Shown here one piece after another: positions 19,289 through 28,105 of a stretch of DNA of 64,000 nucleotides (positions are counted from its first letter, which is position 1; each line of letters opens with the position of its first letter). The notes below the pieces were generated by a model. It did not search any database. It had not been told where the DNA came from and worked only from the letters and a program-made list of their open reading frames with translations. The position numbers and the translations under genes were made by a program. Origin of the DNA: Blastococcus sp. PRF04-17 (GTDB lineage Bacteria; Actinomycetota; Actinomycetes; Mycobacteriales; Geodermatophilaceae); NCBI RefSeq assembly GCF_023016265.1, contig NZ_CP095412.1, positions 1,922,001 to 1,986,000 of the forward strand, read 5' to 3'.

Positions 19289-20488
19289 TCAGACCATTAC
19301 GGGCAGCGGCGTGCGGTGGCGGTCCATGTCCTTCCAGCCCAGCGCGTCGTCGGCGATCAGGACGGCCTGGATGTTCGCCGAGCCCTCCCCCGTCTGCCAC
19401 AACTTGGCGTAGTTCAGGTAGATGCTGACCGGCAGCTCGTCGCTGAACGCCGCGCCGCCGAAGATCTCCGCGCAGGCCTGCGCGGCCCGGTTGCACACCT
19501 CGCCGGCGTAGTACTTGGCGATCGAGCTCTCCCGGGTCGCCACCGTGCCGCTGTCGTAACCGGCGGCCGCCGCGTCGACCAGCGCGCGGGCTGCGGCCAC
19601 CTCGACGGTCATGTCGGCCAGCTGCTTCTTCACCATCTGGAACTCGCCGATCTTCTGACCGAAGGCAACCCGCTGGTCGGCGTACTCCAGCGCCGCGTCC
19701 AGGCACGCCTGCGCCAGACCCACCGACCGCGCGGCCACCGACAGCCGGCCGTAGTCCATCGCGTTCATCGCGACGGCGAACCCCTGTCCCTCGGCGCCGA
19801 GGACGTGGCTGGCCGGCACCCGGACGTCGGTGAGGGTCACCGAGTTCGTCGGCATGAGCTTCCCGAGCACGCGGCACGGCACCCGGGTCGTCTGGAACCC
19901 CGGCGTCGAGGTCTCCACCAGGAACGCCGTCACGCCCTTGTGCCCGGCGGCCGGGTCGGTCTTGGCGTAGACGACCGCGACGTCGGCGACGTTGGCGTTG
20001 GTGATCCACATCTTGGCGCCGTTGATCACGTAGTCGTCGCCGTCACGGACCGCCCGGGTGCGCATCGCCCCCAGGAAGTCCGACCCTCCGTCGGGCTCGG
20101 TCATCGCGTTGCAGCCGAGCAGCTCCGCCGTCACCAGACCCGGCACGTAGCGCTCGACCAGCTCGGGGCCGCCCCAGTTGGCGATCGTCAGGGGCACCGT
20201 GGCCGCCTGCAGGTTCATCGGCGCCGACAACGGCGGATAGACCCACGCGAGGTTCTCCGCCACCTTGGCCAGCGCCCGGAAGCCGGCCCCGTTGCCGCCC
20301 AGCCGCTCCGGGAACACGCACCCGAACAGCCCCATCTCGCCCATCTGCGCGTACAGCTCGCGGGGGAAGTCCCCCTGCTCCTCCAGCTGCCGCACCCGCG
20401 GGCGCACCTCGCGCAGCCCCCAGTCGCGGACCAGTGCGCCCAGCTCAGCAGCCAGGACCTCACCGGGAACGGCCGTAGCCTGGATCAT
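19289..20488 (-). CDS. Acyl-CoA dehydrogenase
   Basis: 399 aa, ATG 20488 after a strong AGAAGGAGG. Family signatures: CNAMTEPDGGSDFLGAMRT, KMWITNANVADVAVVYAKT, YADQRVAFGQKIGEFQMVKK and AQACAEIFGGAAFSDELP. It is an FAD-dependent alpha,beta-desaturase, probably for a branched or cyclic acyl-CoA given the cluster. Electrons go to ETF. Confidence 0.93.
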   Translation of the reverse strand: MIQATAVPGEVLAAELGALVRDWGLREVRPRVRQLEEQGDFPRELYAQMGEMGLFGCVFPERLGGNGAGFRALAKVAENLAWVYPPLSAPMNLQAATVPLTIANWGGPELVERYVPGLVTAELLGCNAMTEPDGGSDFLGAMRTRAVRDGDDYVINGAKMWITNANVADVAVVYAKTDPAAGHKGVTAFLVETSTPGFQTTRVPCRVLGKLMPTNSVTLTDVRVPASHVLGAEGQGFAVAMNAMDYGRLSVAARSVGLAQACLDAALEYADQRVAFGQKIGEFQMVKKQLADMTVEVAAARALVDAAAAGYDSGTVATRESSIAKYYAGEVCNRAAQACAEIFGGAAFSDELPVSIYLNYAKLWQTGEGSANIQAVLIADDALGWKDMDRHRTPLPVMV

Positions 20489-20570
20489 GTCGCCTCCTTC
20501 TGCCGCACGGAGCGGAACAGGAATTAGATAGTTACTGCGAATACGGTTCTGAATCGGAGCGAGACCGCGA

Positions 20571-21338
20571 TCAACCGACCTGCCACCAATTGATCACCCG
20601 CGGCATCAATTCCGGATGTCTGTCACGCACCCAGTTCGCGTACTCCTGCATGTGGTCACGCATGGTCCGCTCGGCGACATCGGCGTCGCCGGAAGCAATG
20701 GCGTCGGCGATGGCCCGGTGGACCTCGAGAACGTGTTCACGCTTCTCCGGCGGAGAGAGCGCCTCGCCCACGTGCTCGAGGAAGATGTCCTCGAGGGAGA
20801 CGCTGTAGAGATCGAGCAGCGGATTTCCGGACATGGAGGCGACAGCCCGGTGGAACGGCGCCGACGCCTCGAGGTACGCGGCGTCGTCCGCCACCTCCGT
20901 GGACGTGGGATCCGGGAGGGTGCCGATGAGTTCCGTCGCCCGCCGCTGTGCCGCGAGACGTGCCATGACCGGCTCCAGGACCAGTCGGGCGTCGATCAGC
21001 TCCGCGAACGTGATGCCTCGCAGGTGGAAGAACAGCGTGGACATCCGCCCGTAGTCGCGAGTTCCCACTTCGATGACCATCGGGCCGCCATTTCGGCCGT
21101 GCTTCATTGTGATGACGCCATGCACTTCGAGAACATGCAGCGCCTCGCGCAGCGAACTGCGGCCGACGCCGTACTCCTCGACCATCTGCGCTTCGGGAGG
21201 AAGCAGAGTGCCGGGCCGGAGGTTCTCCGAGACAATTCTGTTGACGATTTCCAATGCCAGAGCTTCCGCCACCTTGGCGCCGCGTCTGATCGTGCGCGGG
21301 CGCGGACCGGTGGGGCGTGCATCTGCAGGGGTAGACAT
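20571..21338 (-). CDS. FadR/GntR-family transcriptional regulator
   Basis: 255 aa from ATG 21338 (MSTPADARP), with GGAAAG just upstream. Longer in-frame starts reach 21413 but overlap the upstream gene. N-terminal winged HTH: RPGTLLPPEAQMVEEYGVG then RSSLREALHVLEVHGVI. The C-terminal FCD-type helical effector domain has the usual acidic/His residues (LEASAPFHRAVASMSGNPLL, HRAIADAIASGD). It is embedded in the catabolic operon between the LLM oxidoreductase and acyl-CoA dehydrogenase genes, so it is a good candidate for the cluster's acyl-CoA-responsive repressor. Confidence 0.9.
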   Translation of the reverse strand: MSTPADARPTGPRPRTIRRGAKVAEALALEIVNRIVSENLRPGTLLPPEAQMVEEYGVGRSSLREALHVLEVHGVITMKHGRNGGPMVIEVGTRDYGRMSTLFFHLRGITFAELIDARLVLEPVMARLAAQRRATELIGTLPDPTSTEVADDAAYLEASAPFHRAVASMSGNPLLDLYSVSLEDIFLEHVGEALSPPEKREHVLEVHRAIADAIASGDADVAERTMRDHMQEYANWVRDRHPELMPRVINWWQVG

Positions 21339-21405
21339 GCTTTCCAGCGTATTTGCTCTGTGCATGAGTTCTGCCGATCGAGGGGCTCTGACGCCATGAC
21401 CCAGC

Positions 21406-22413
21406 TCAGGCATGACGGAGCCCCGGGAGCACCTGGGTACCGAATTCCTCCAGCTGGGCCATGGCCTCGCGGTGCGGCAGGCCGGGCCAGTGGGGCTTGA
21501 ACACGAAGTGGGTCATGCCGAGCTCGTCGCGCAGCCGGGCCAGCTCGGCGGCGCAGTCCTGCGCGGTCCCGAGGATGAACTGCTCCTCGATGTTCGCCCG
21601 CAGCTCCGACCCGTCACCGACCGGGGTGTTCTCCCCCGACAGGCCCCACTTCTTGTACGTCTCGTAGCGGGCGCGGTAGCGGTCCAGTGCCGCCTCCATG
21701 CCCGCCTCCCGGGACGGGGCGATGAGCAGCTCACGGCGCAGCGGGAAGTCCCCGCCGGTGGCCAGCCCGTGCTCGTCGCGGGTGTCGAGGAACAGCTTCC
21801 GCAGCTGCGCGAGCTCGGCGTGGGAGGGGAAGGGCGGGGCGTACCAGGCATCGCCCATCCGCGCGGCCCGCTTCACCGCGCCGGCGGCCTGCCCGCCGAT
21901 CCACACCGGCAGCCCGCCGGCCTGCAGCGGGCGCACCGAGGGCTGGGCGCCGTGCACGCTGTGGAAGCGGCCGGCGAAGTCGACCTTCTCCCCGCTCCAC
22001 AGCGCCTTCACCAGCTCCAGGGACTCCTCGAACCGGGCCACCCGGGTGCCCGGCTCCACCCCGAACGCGTCGAACTCGTGCCCGCTGTAGCCCAGCCCCA
22101 CCCCGAAGGTCGCCCGGCCGTCGGTGAGCACGTCGAGGGTGGCCATCTGCTCGGCGATGTCGACCGGATTGACCATCGACAGCAGGATGATCCCGGTCGC
22201 GACCTGCATCGACGGCGCCACCTGGGCCATGTGGGTCAGCCACGGCACCGGCTGGAAGTAGCGCAGCTCCGAGCCCAGGAAGTGCTGCCCGCACACCATC
22301 AGCTCGAAGCCGAGCTCCTCGGCGGTGCGCACCAGCTCCTCGTGCTGCCGGCGCTGCACCCGGGCGTCGACACTGGCGTCGTACACCGACGTGAGCAGGA
22401 TGCCGAACTTCAT
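21406..22413 (-). CDS. LLM-class F420-dependent oxidoreductase
   Basis: 335 aa from ATG 22413 (MKFGILLTSVYD) after GGAGAG. The longer open frame upstream is a shadow of the P450 gene. It is a luciferase-like TIM barrel: VATGIILLSMVNPVDIAEQM, GRATFGVGLGYSGHEFDAFG and PVWIGGQAAGAVKRAARMGD. It is expected to use F420 or FMN to oxidise or reduce a pathway intermediate. It lies 25 bp downstream of the P450. Confidence 0.9.
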   Translation of the reverse strand: MKFGILLTSVYDASVDARVQRRQHEELVRTAEELGFELMVCGQHFLGSELRYFQPVPWLTHMAQVAPSMQVATGIILLSMVNPVDIAEQMATLDVLTDGRATFGVGLGYSGHEFDAFGVEPGTRVARFEESLELVKALWSGEKVDFAGRFHSVHGAQPSVRPLQAGGLPVWIGGQAAGAVKRAARMGDAWYAPPFPSHAELAQLRKLFLDTRDEHGLATGGDFPLRRELLIAPSREAGMEAALDRYRARYETYKKWGLSGENTPVGDGSELRANIEEQFILGTAQDCAAELARLRDELGMTHFVFKPHWPGLPHREAMAQLEEFGTQVLPGLRHA

Positions 22414-22438
22414 GACTCTCCAGGTTTTCTGGCGGGGT

Positions 22439-23713
22439 TCATCGGGCCGGGGTGCCGAGGTCGGTGGGCAGGGACTGGATGGCCCGCAGCATGGCGCTGC
22501 CGGCGTAGGCGGGCTGGTCGTCGAGGAGGCGGGCGTCGGGGAAGCGGCGCAGCAGGGTGGAGAACACGACGTCGCCTTCCAGGCGGGCGAGTGCCGCACC
22601 CAGGCAGTGGTGCGCCCCGAAGGCCAGCGACAGGTGCTCGCGCTTGTTGGCGCGGGTGACGTCGAGCCGGTCGGGGTCGTCGAACTTGGCCTCGTCCCGG
22701 TTGGCCGCGCCCATCACGATGATCGCGGTCTGCCCGGCGGTGAACCGGGTGCCGTGCAGCTCGAAGTCCTCGGCCACGACCCGGGGCAGGTAGTGGTGCG
22801 GGGAGTCATACCGCATCAGCTCGTCCATCGCCCCGGCCACCAGGTCGGGGTGCTCGCGCAGCAGGTCCCACTGGTCGCGGTGGGTCTGCAGGGCGAGGAA
22901 GCCGTTGCCCAGCAGGTTGGTGGTGGTCTCGCTGCCGCCGAAGAGGATGAGCAGGTACATCGCGACCAGCTCGTCCTCGGTCATCACCTCCTCCTCCCGG
23001 GAGTCGAGCATCAGCTTGGCCAGCTCCGGGCCCTCCCCGGTCCGCCGCACCCGCTCCACGGTCTGCCCGACGTACTCGCGGAAGGCGTCGATGGCCTCGT
23101 CGGCCTCGCGCAGCGACTTCTCATCCAGGGAGAACAGCCGCCCCACCGCCTCCGACCACTCCCAGATCAGCTCGCGGTCGGACTGCGGCACCCCGATCAG
23201 GTCCACGATCACCCGCACCGGCAGCTTGTTGGCCAGGTGCTTCTTGATGTCCGGCTGCGGCTGGGCGACCATCTCGGCGATCAGGTCATCGACATGGGCC
23301 TGCACCGACTCCCGCAGCAACTCCATCCGCCGCGCGGTGAACGCCCGCGCCGCGATCCGCCGCAGCCGCTGGTGCTCCTGACCCTCCTTGCGGGACAGGA
23401 AATGGCTCTCGAAGTCCAGCACCTTGAAGAACACCTCGTGCTGCTCGACCGGCAGCCGGCTGATCGTGCCCTCGGCCAGCTCACCGAACCGGTAGGCGTT
23501 CTGCCGGATCGGGTACTTCCCGGCCATCACGTCCTTGACGTCGGCATACCGGGTGATCAGCGTCGCCGGCCCACCGTGCCAGCGCACCACCCCCGACCCC
23601 TGCCGCCACCGCTGATACATCGGATACGGCCAGGCGATCGTCGCCGGATCGGCAGCGAAGAACGCGGTGATCTCCTCGTCGCGGACCGAGGGGTCAGCAG
23701 CGGTGAGCGACAT
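22439..23713 (-). CDS. Cytochrome P450
   Basis: 424 aa, ATG 23713. The I-helix oxygen-activation motif is LILFGGSETTTNLLGN, the ExxR motif is MDELMRYDSP and the heme-thiolate loop is LAFGAHHCLGAALARLE with the Cys ligand. It is a soluble bacterial class that needs ferredoxin and a reductase, neither of which is in the window. Hydroxylation of the steroid or terpenoid substrate early in the pathway is likely. Confidence 0.95.
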   Translation of the reverse strand: MSLTAADPSVRDEEITAFFAADPATIAWPYPMYQRWRQGSGVVRWHGGPATLITRYADVKDVMAGKYPIRQNAYRFGELAEGTISRLPVEQHEVFFKVLDFESHFLSRKEGQEHQRLRRIAARAFTARRMELLRESVQAHVDDLIAEMVAQPQPDIKKHLANKLPVRVIVDLIGVPQSDRELIWEWSEAVGRLFSLDEKSLREADEAIDAFREYVGQTVERVRRTGEGPELAKLMLDSREEEVMTEDELVAMYLLILFGGSETTTNLLGNGFLALQTHRDQWDLLREHPDLVAGAMDELMRYDSPHHYLPRVVAEDFELHGTRFTAGQTAIIVMGAANRDEAKFDDPDRLDVTRANKREHLSLAFGAHHCLGAALARLEGDVVFSTLLRRFPDARLLDDQPAYAGSAMLRAIQSLPTDLGTPAR

Positions 23714-23794
23714 GGTGGTCTCCCTCCTGCGAGAACCGGCCGGGATCAGGAACGGCTGTTCCTGCAGCGAGCTCGTGACGGGCGGTGCTGGCGT

Positions 23795-24943
23795 TCATGC
23801 GAGTTCGAAGAGCGTGGCGTTGGCCATGCCGCCGCCCTCGCACATGGTCTGCAGGCCGTAGCGCAGGCCCTCGCGGCGCATCCGGTGCAGCAGCGTCGTC
23901 GCCAGCCGGGCGCCGGTGCCGCCCAGCGGGTGCCCCAGCGCGATCGCCCCGCCCTGCGGGTTGGTGCGCTCGGGGTCGGCGCCGGTGTCCTTGAGCCAGG
24001 CCAGCGGCACGCTGGCGAAGGCCTCGTTGACCTCGAACGCGCCGATGTCGGCCAGCGCCACCCCCGAGCGCTTGAGCAGCAGCTCGGTCGCCGGGATCGG
24101 CCCGGTGAGCATGAGCACCGGATCCGAGCCGGTGACCACCATGGTGTGCACCCGCGCGATCGGCGTGAGGTTCAGCCGGCGCACCGCCGCCCCGGAGGCG
24201 ACCAGCAGCGCCGCGGCGCCGTCGGACACCTGACTGGCGAGCGCGGCGGTGAGCCGCCCGCCCTCGCGCAGGGTGTTCAGCGACGCCAGCTTCTCCGGCG
24301 TCGTCCCCCGGCGCGGACCCTCGTCGTGCACCAGGTCACCGACCGGGGCGATCTCCTCGGCGAACAGCCCGCCGTCGATCGCGGCCAGCGCCCGGGCGTG
24401 GCTCCGCAGCGCGTAGGCCTCCATCTCCTCGCGGGAGATGTCCCACCGCTGCGCGATCAGCTCCGCGCCGCGGAACTGCGAGATCTCCTGATCCCCGTAC
24501 CGGTCCGCCCACCCCTGCCCGCCGCGCGGGTGGGCCATGCCGTGCTCGAGCCCGACCGTCGTCGGCGAGCCGATCGGCACCTGGCTCATCACCTCGACCC
24601 CACCGGCCACGACCAGGTCGCTCACGCCGGCCAGCACCGCCTGCGCGGCGAAGTGCAGCGCCTGCTGCGACGAGCCGCACTGCCGGTCGATCGTCACCGC
24701 CGGCACCGACTCCGGGAAGCCGGCCGAGAGCACCGTGGTGCGCCCGATGTTGGACGCCTGCGGCCCCATCTGCCCGACGCAGCCCCACAGCACGTCGTCG
24801 ACCTCGCCGGGGTCCACCCCGGCCCGCTCGACCAGCGCCCGCAGCACATGCGCCCCCAGATCGGCCGGGTGCACCCCCGACAACCCGCCGTTCCGCTTCC
24901 TGACCGGGGACCGCACGGCCCCCACCACGAACGCGTCAGCCAT
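23795..24943 (-). CDS. Thiolase (acetyl-CoA acetyltransferase family)
   Basis: 382 aa from ATG 24943 (MADAFVVGAVRSPV), preceded by GGAGGTAGGGG. The nucleophilic Cys is in TIDRQCGSSQQALHFA, the active-site His in NPQGGAIALGHPLGGTGAR and the second Cys in MCEGGGMANATLFE. It is full length and looks functional. It is the first gene of the minus-strand catabolic operon and probably performs the thiolytic step of side-chain or ring-product beta-oxidation. Confidence 0.94.
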   Translation of the reverse strand: MADAFVVGAVRSPVRKRNGGLSGVHPADLGAHVLRALVERAGVDPGEVDDVLWGCVGQMGPQASNIGRTTVLSAGFPESVPAVTIDRQCGSSQQALHFAAQAVLAGVSDLVVAGGVEVMSQVPIGSPTTVGLEHGMAHPRGGQGWADRYGDQEISQFRGAELIAQRWDISREEMEAYALRSHARALAAIDGGLFAEEIAPVGDLVHDEGPRRGTTPEKLASLNTLREGGRLTAALASQVSDGAAALLVASGAAVRRLNLTPIARVHTMVVTGSDPVLMLTGPIPATELLLKRSGVALADIGAFEVNEAFASVPLAWLKDTGADPERTNPQGGAIALGHPLGGTGARLATTLLHRMRREGLRYGLQTMCEGGGMANATLFELA

Positions 24944-24962
24944 GACCCCTACCTCCGCCCGG

Positions 24963-25004
24963 AACAAAGTCGGCTAAAGATATGCATACTTTGTTGAGGC
25001 CGAC
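24963..25004. promoter_or_regulatory. Inverted-repeat operator candidate before the catabolic operon
   Basis: AACAAAGT (24963-24970) and ACTTTGTT (24988-24995) form a perfect 8-bp inverted repeat around TATGCATA. GTCGGC (24969-24974) and GCCGAC (24999-25004) form another. It lies 20-60 bp upstream of the thiolase start. It is unusually AT-rich for this genome and fits a repressor site overlapping the promoter. Confidence 0.5.
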
Positions 25005-25169
25005 GGTAGGGGCTGTTGCTGCTCCTGTCCAGTGTCCGAACCGACGGGCCGGAAGGACCGCCGAAGGTCCCTCCTCGGACGGCGGTCCCGGATCCAGGCG
25101 GCGCGTTGCTGTGCTGGTCCGCAGAAGGGGGCCGACCCCATGAAGTGACGGAGGAGGAGGCGCGTCCCT

Positions 25170-25288
25170 CCGGGGGCGCAGGTGTTGTCCACTTCGCAGG
25201 CGACCACCTCATCGGCATGCCGTCCCTCGCCGACGCCGCCGCGTCAGGTGCACGTGCCGCGCAAGCAATCCTTGATCAGCTTGCGTGA
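25170..25288 (+). pseudogene. C-terminal remnant of an FAD-dependent amine oxidase/desaturase-type protein
   Basis: About 35 codons ending at the TGA at 25288 encode VVHFAGDHLIGMPSLADAA followed by SGARAAQAIL, which looks like the FAD-binding C-terminal end of flavin amine oxidase or phytoene-desaturase-type enzymes. Nothing upstream in the open frame resembles the rest of such an enzyme. It seems to be a leftover of a deleted gene. The rest of 24996-25375 holds nothing I recognise. Confidence 0.45.
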
Positions 25289-25375
25289 GAGCCGGGCGAG
25301 CACGGGGGGTGGAGGGACACAGCCCGGTCAGGTGGTGACAAGGTTCGTGACCGAGGATGTCGTCGAGGGTCGCCC

Positions 25376-25936
25376 GTGACGCTGAGAGGGAGCCGTGTCG
25401 CATCTCGGAAGGTCGCACGAAGGACCGGCGACCCCTTCGTTGTCCGAACGACTGCGGAGTCGACGTTGAGCCGGAACGGTGAGGCCGTCACGGCAGCCCA
25501 CTTCCCCGTGGTGTGGCCGGTTTCGACCCGGTGGTCCGACAACGACATGTTCGGGCACCTGAACAACGCGGTCTACTACCAGTTGTTCGACTCGGCCATC
25601 AATGGCTGGCTGGCCCGAGACGCCGGTGTGGACCCCATGACGATGCCGGCGATCGGGGTCGTGGCGGAGTCGGGATGCCGCTTTCTGGCGGAGGCACGCT
25701 TTCCTGATCCGCTGGCCGTCGGCATCGCCGTCACGCGACTCGGTCGCAGCAGTGTCACCTACGAGCTCGGCTTGCTCCGTGCGGCATCGAGCGGTGCCGA
25801 CGACCATGCAACCGGTCAGGTCGTCGCCCTCGGGCACTGGGTGCATGTCTACGTCGACCGGGACAGCGGCAAGCCCACGCCCGTTCCCGACCACATCCGA
25901 CGCCTGCTCACCACCGCGACGCGGTCGGGCAGCTGA
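25376..25936 (+). CDS. Hotdog-fold acyl-CoA thioesterase (4HBT type)
   Basis: The open frame from GTG 25376 encodes 186 aa, but conserved sequence begins near residue 44 (FPVVWPVSTRWSDNDMFGHL). A later start, for example TTG 25466, is possible. The 4-hydroxybenzoyl-CoA thioesterase signature WSDNDMFGHLNNAVYYQLFD includes the catalytic-type Asp. It probably hydrolyses CoA esters from the neighbouring catabolic cluster. It is transcribed away from the cluster and is the last host gene before the integrated element. Confidence 0.8.
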   Translation: MTLRGSRVASRKVARRTGDPFVVRTTAESTLSRNGEAVTAAHFPVVWPVSTRWSDNDMFGHLNNAVYYQLFDSAINGWLARDAGVDPMTMPAIGVVAESGCRFLAEARFPDPLAVGIAVTRLGRSSVTYELGLLRAASSGADDHATGQVVALGHWVHVYVDRDSGKPTPVPDHIRRLLTTATRSGS

Positions 25937-26128
25937 GACCGCGTCCGCGGATTCCGACGAGGTCATGCTCCGCGTGAGGGCGGGCGACACCCTGGGCGGT
26001 GTCTTGAGCAGCACCCATGCCGCCATCCGCAGCTACGGCATGCTGCCCCTGACCCTGGGCACCGGATGGAAGCCCCTGCTGCGGCGGGTAGGACAGGCAC
26101 ACGCACACACCACTGCAACCGGTCTGAA

Positions 26129-26173
26129 GGGTGGCGCTGCGGGAACTCCAACCACTGACTCCCACACTGCCAG
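26129..26173 (-). repeat. attL: decayed copy of the tRNA-Ala 3' half
   Basis: These 45 nt align without gaps to 38391-38435 with 39 identities, and the last 13 (CCCACACTGCCAG) are identical up to the anticodon loop. This is what remains of the original tRNA 3' end displaced by integration. The six mismatches fit loss of constraint. It marks the left end of the element. Confidence 0.85.
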
Positions 26174-26276
26174 GCCGTCATGATCGCGTTCGCGGCGGTC
26201 CGCCGACGTTCCGTAAGCCGTTTGACGTGCCCGTTTGAGCGACCGCGGACATCGACGCACGGGTGCGAACACCGCC

Positions 26277-26297
26277 AACTGCAACCACAACTGCAAC
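26277..26297 (+). repeat. Left arm-type repeat of the integrated element
   Basis: A 21-nt sequence containing two CTGCAAC units is repeated identically at 38322-38342 in the same orientation. Both copies lie about 50-100 bp inside the att cores, the position expected for integrase arm-binding sites. The surrounding 26174-26407 has no coding sequence that I can support. Confidence 0.7.
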
Positions 26298-26407
26298 TAC
26301 GCCCGCGGGTCCTTAACCACGCTCATTAGTTGCGACCGAGCGCGAAGGGACCACGCGCCTGCCGGTTCCCGGTCAATGAGGGAGCGCGACCACTAGGGAA
26401 TATGACA

Positions 26408-28050
26408 CTATTCTAGATCGAAGACGGGAAGCATAAAGCCCTCGTTTTTACTGCCCCTGCCGCGCTCCCTAACACTCACCAGCGCGTGAAAGTACAAGAC
26501 TCCAGCGCGCGCAACCCTTAGCGACTCAACAGTGGCAAGCTTTAGATTGTCAATGTCAAGTGTAGTTAGGGCAGTATTGGTGATTCCCTCAGCGTCGAAG
26601 AGTTTGCCACGAACTAGGCGGTGCGTACTCCGATTGCGCATTGCCTGCGCTTCCTCGTACAAGCCCCCATCCTCGAGGTCGTCTCCCAGTTCAGCCAGCG
26701 CCAAGATCCGCGAGATATCAGCACCCTGTTCGATGAGCTTGGGATGCAGGCCGGGCCAGGGGGCATTCTTTGTCGCTTTGCCGAACCAGTACTTTCGAAA
26801 GTTCACACCACCTGGGCTGTCTCCAGTCCCGAGGTACTCGTTAGTCGCTACGGCGATCTTGTCGAGCACGTCCAGTGCAGCCCGGGCACCCAACGTCAGG
26901 AAGGAGATGGGCTCTCCATAGACTGCATAGTCAAGCGTGTTGGCGTAGGTTCCCGTTTCTGCTGGATGGAGCGCCCAGCCATCAGCGCCCTGCTCGAGCA
27001 TTGCGAGGCCCTGATAGGCGGTCCGCCGAGCCGCCAGGTAATCGCTCTTGAGGACGTTGGCCGCAGCGAACACCTGCGGCATTCCTTCCTCGCCGGGCTT
27101 AGTGAACACTGCCTCGATTGAGACGTCATCGAAGCGCGGGTTGTCACTACCAAGCCCGTCCATCACGGGCGTGAGCGCGAGCCGCTCTCGAGCCACCCAT
27201 TGGACGTATGGGTCATCCGACACGGCATGTGCCAGGTGACCGTGCGATTCGATCTCCGGGAGGGCATCCCACAGTTCGGCCGCGCCCTCGCCGGCCAGTT
27301 CCACCGTCCTGTCTCGATTAGCTTGCGCGATGGCCCGGTACTTCGAGTAGACGGCTGCCAGGTGGCGGCTGGGCCGAGGCTGGACGACAGTGCTCGATGC
27401 AAGCTAGCTGCAGCGTTTCCGGCGGCGTTTCCATTTGTCGGGTCGATAGCAACCGCTTCGGCATATTGCTCGAAGGCCTCAAGCCAACGACCCGAAGTTG
27501 ACAGCATGTTGCCGAGGTTCGTGCGCGCCTGGGTTCGGTGCACGGAGTTGCTGTCCTGGGCGGCGGCCAGGAAGTCCCGCCGCGACGCGCGCAGATCCGA
27601 GCGCACGAGCGCTCGCGCTTTGTAATACTCAGCTTGACGCTGTTCCTCGGCAGCTTCCTCCCACGCACGCTTCATGCGTGCGGCCAGCAGGTTTTCCCGC
27701 GCGTTTGCGCGATTGTAGCGAGCATGACTAATCCAGGTACTCGACGCTGGAGCGGCCTCGATCAGATTGTCGAGCAGTTCGACGGCGTAGCCTAGCGCTT
27801 CTTCGTCAGTGAGATCGCTGGCGAGATTGATGAGCACACTGGTCATGTTGAGCAGCACCAGTGGCGTGTTAGGAGAGTCGAACGTCGCTTCCCGGAAGTC
27901 GAGACTCAGGCCACCAATCATTTCAAGGGCTGCGACAGGGTCTTGTTCCCCACGAGCTGCAATCGCAAAGGTTAGCTGCTCGTACGCGGCAAGTGCTTCT
28001 TCCGGGTCGGCGGCTGGTTCAACTCCGGCAATCTCCTCCTCATCTGTCAT
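26408..28050 (-). CDS. LA2681-like HEPN ribonuclease protein with TPR N-terminus, frameshifted
   Basis: I start at ATG 28050 (MTDEEEIAGVEPAAD). One base missing in the CCC at 27371-27373 joins two frames into about 547 aa. The N-terminal half has TPR-like helices (YNRANARENLLAARM, AQTRTNLGNMLSTSGRWLEA). The C-terminal half resembles the LA2681-like HEPN family, with YWFGKATKNAPWPGLHPKL and the HEPN catalytic motif RNRSTH (R-N-x3-H) in AQAMRNRSTHRLV. HEPN domains are metal-independent RNases common in abortive defence and toxin systems. The gene starts 55 bp after the TIR gene stop on the same strand. Its composition is more AT-rich than the host backbone. Confidence 0.75.
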
Positions 28051-28105
28051 CGCCGGGCGCTCCCCAGGAGGTTTACACCGACCGCGACACCTCCAAGGGC
28101 GCGGA

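Noticed and set aside
22325-24997. Plus-strand open frame of 890 codons
   Set aside because: Antisense to the P450 and thiolase genes. GC-driven shadow.
26111-26120. CACTGCAACC as an extra integrase arm site outside attL
   Set aside because: It lies on the host side of attL, is a partial match to the arm repeat, and is probably chance.
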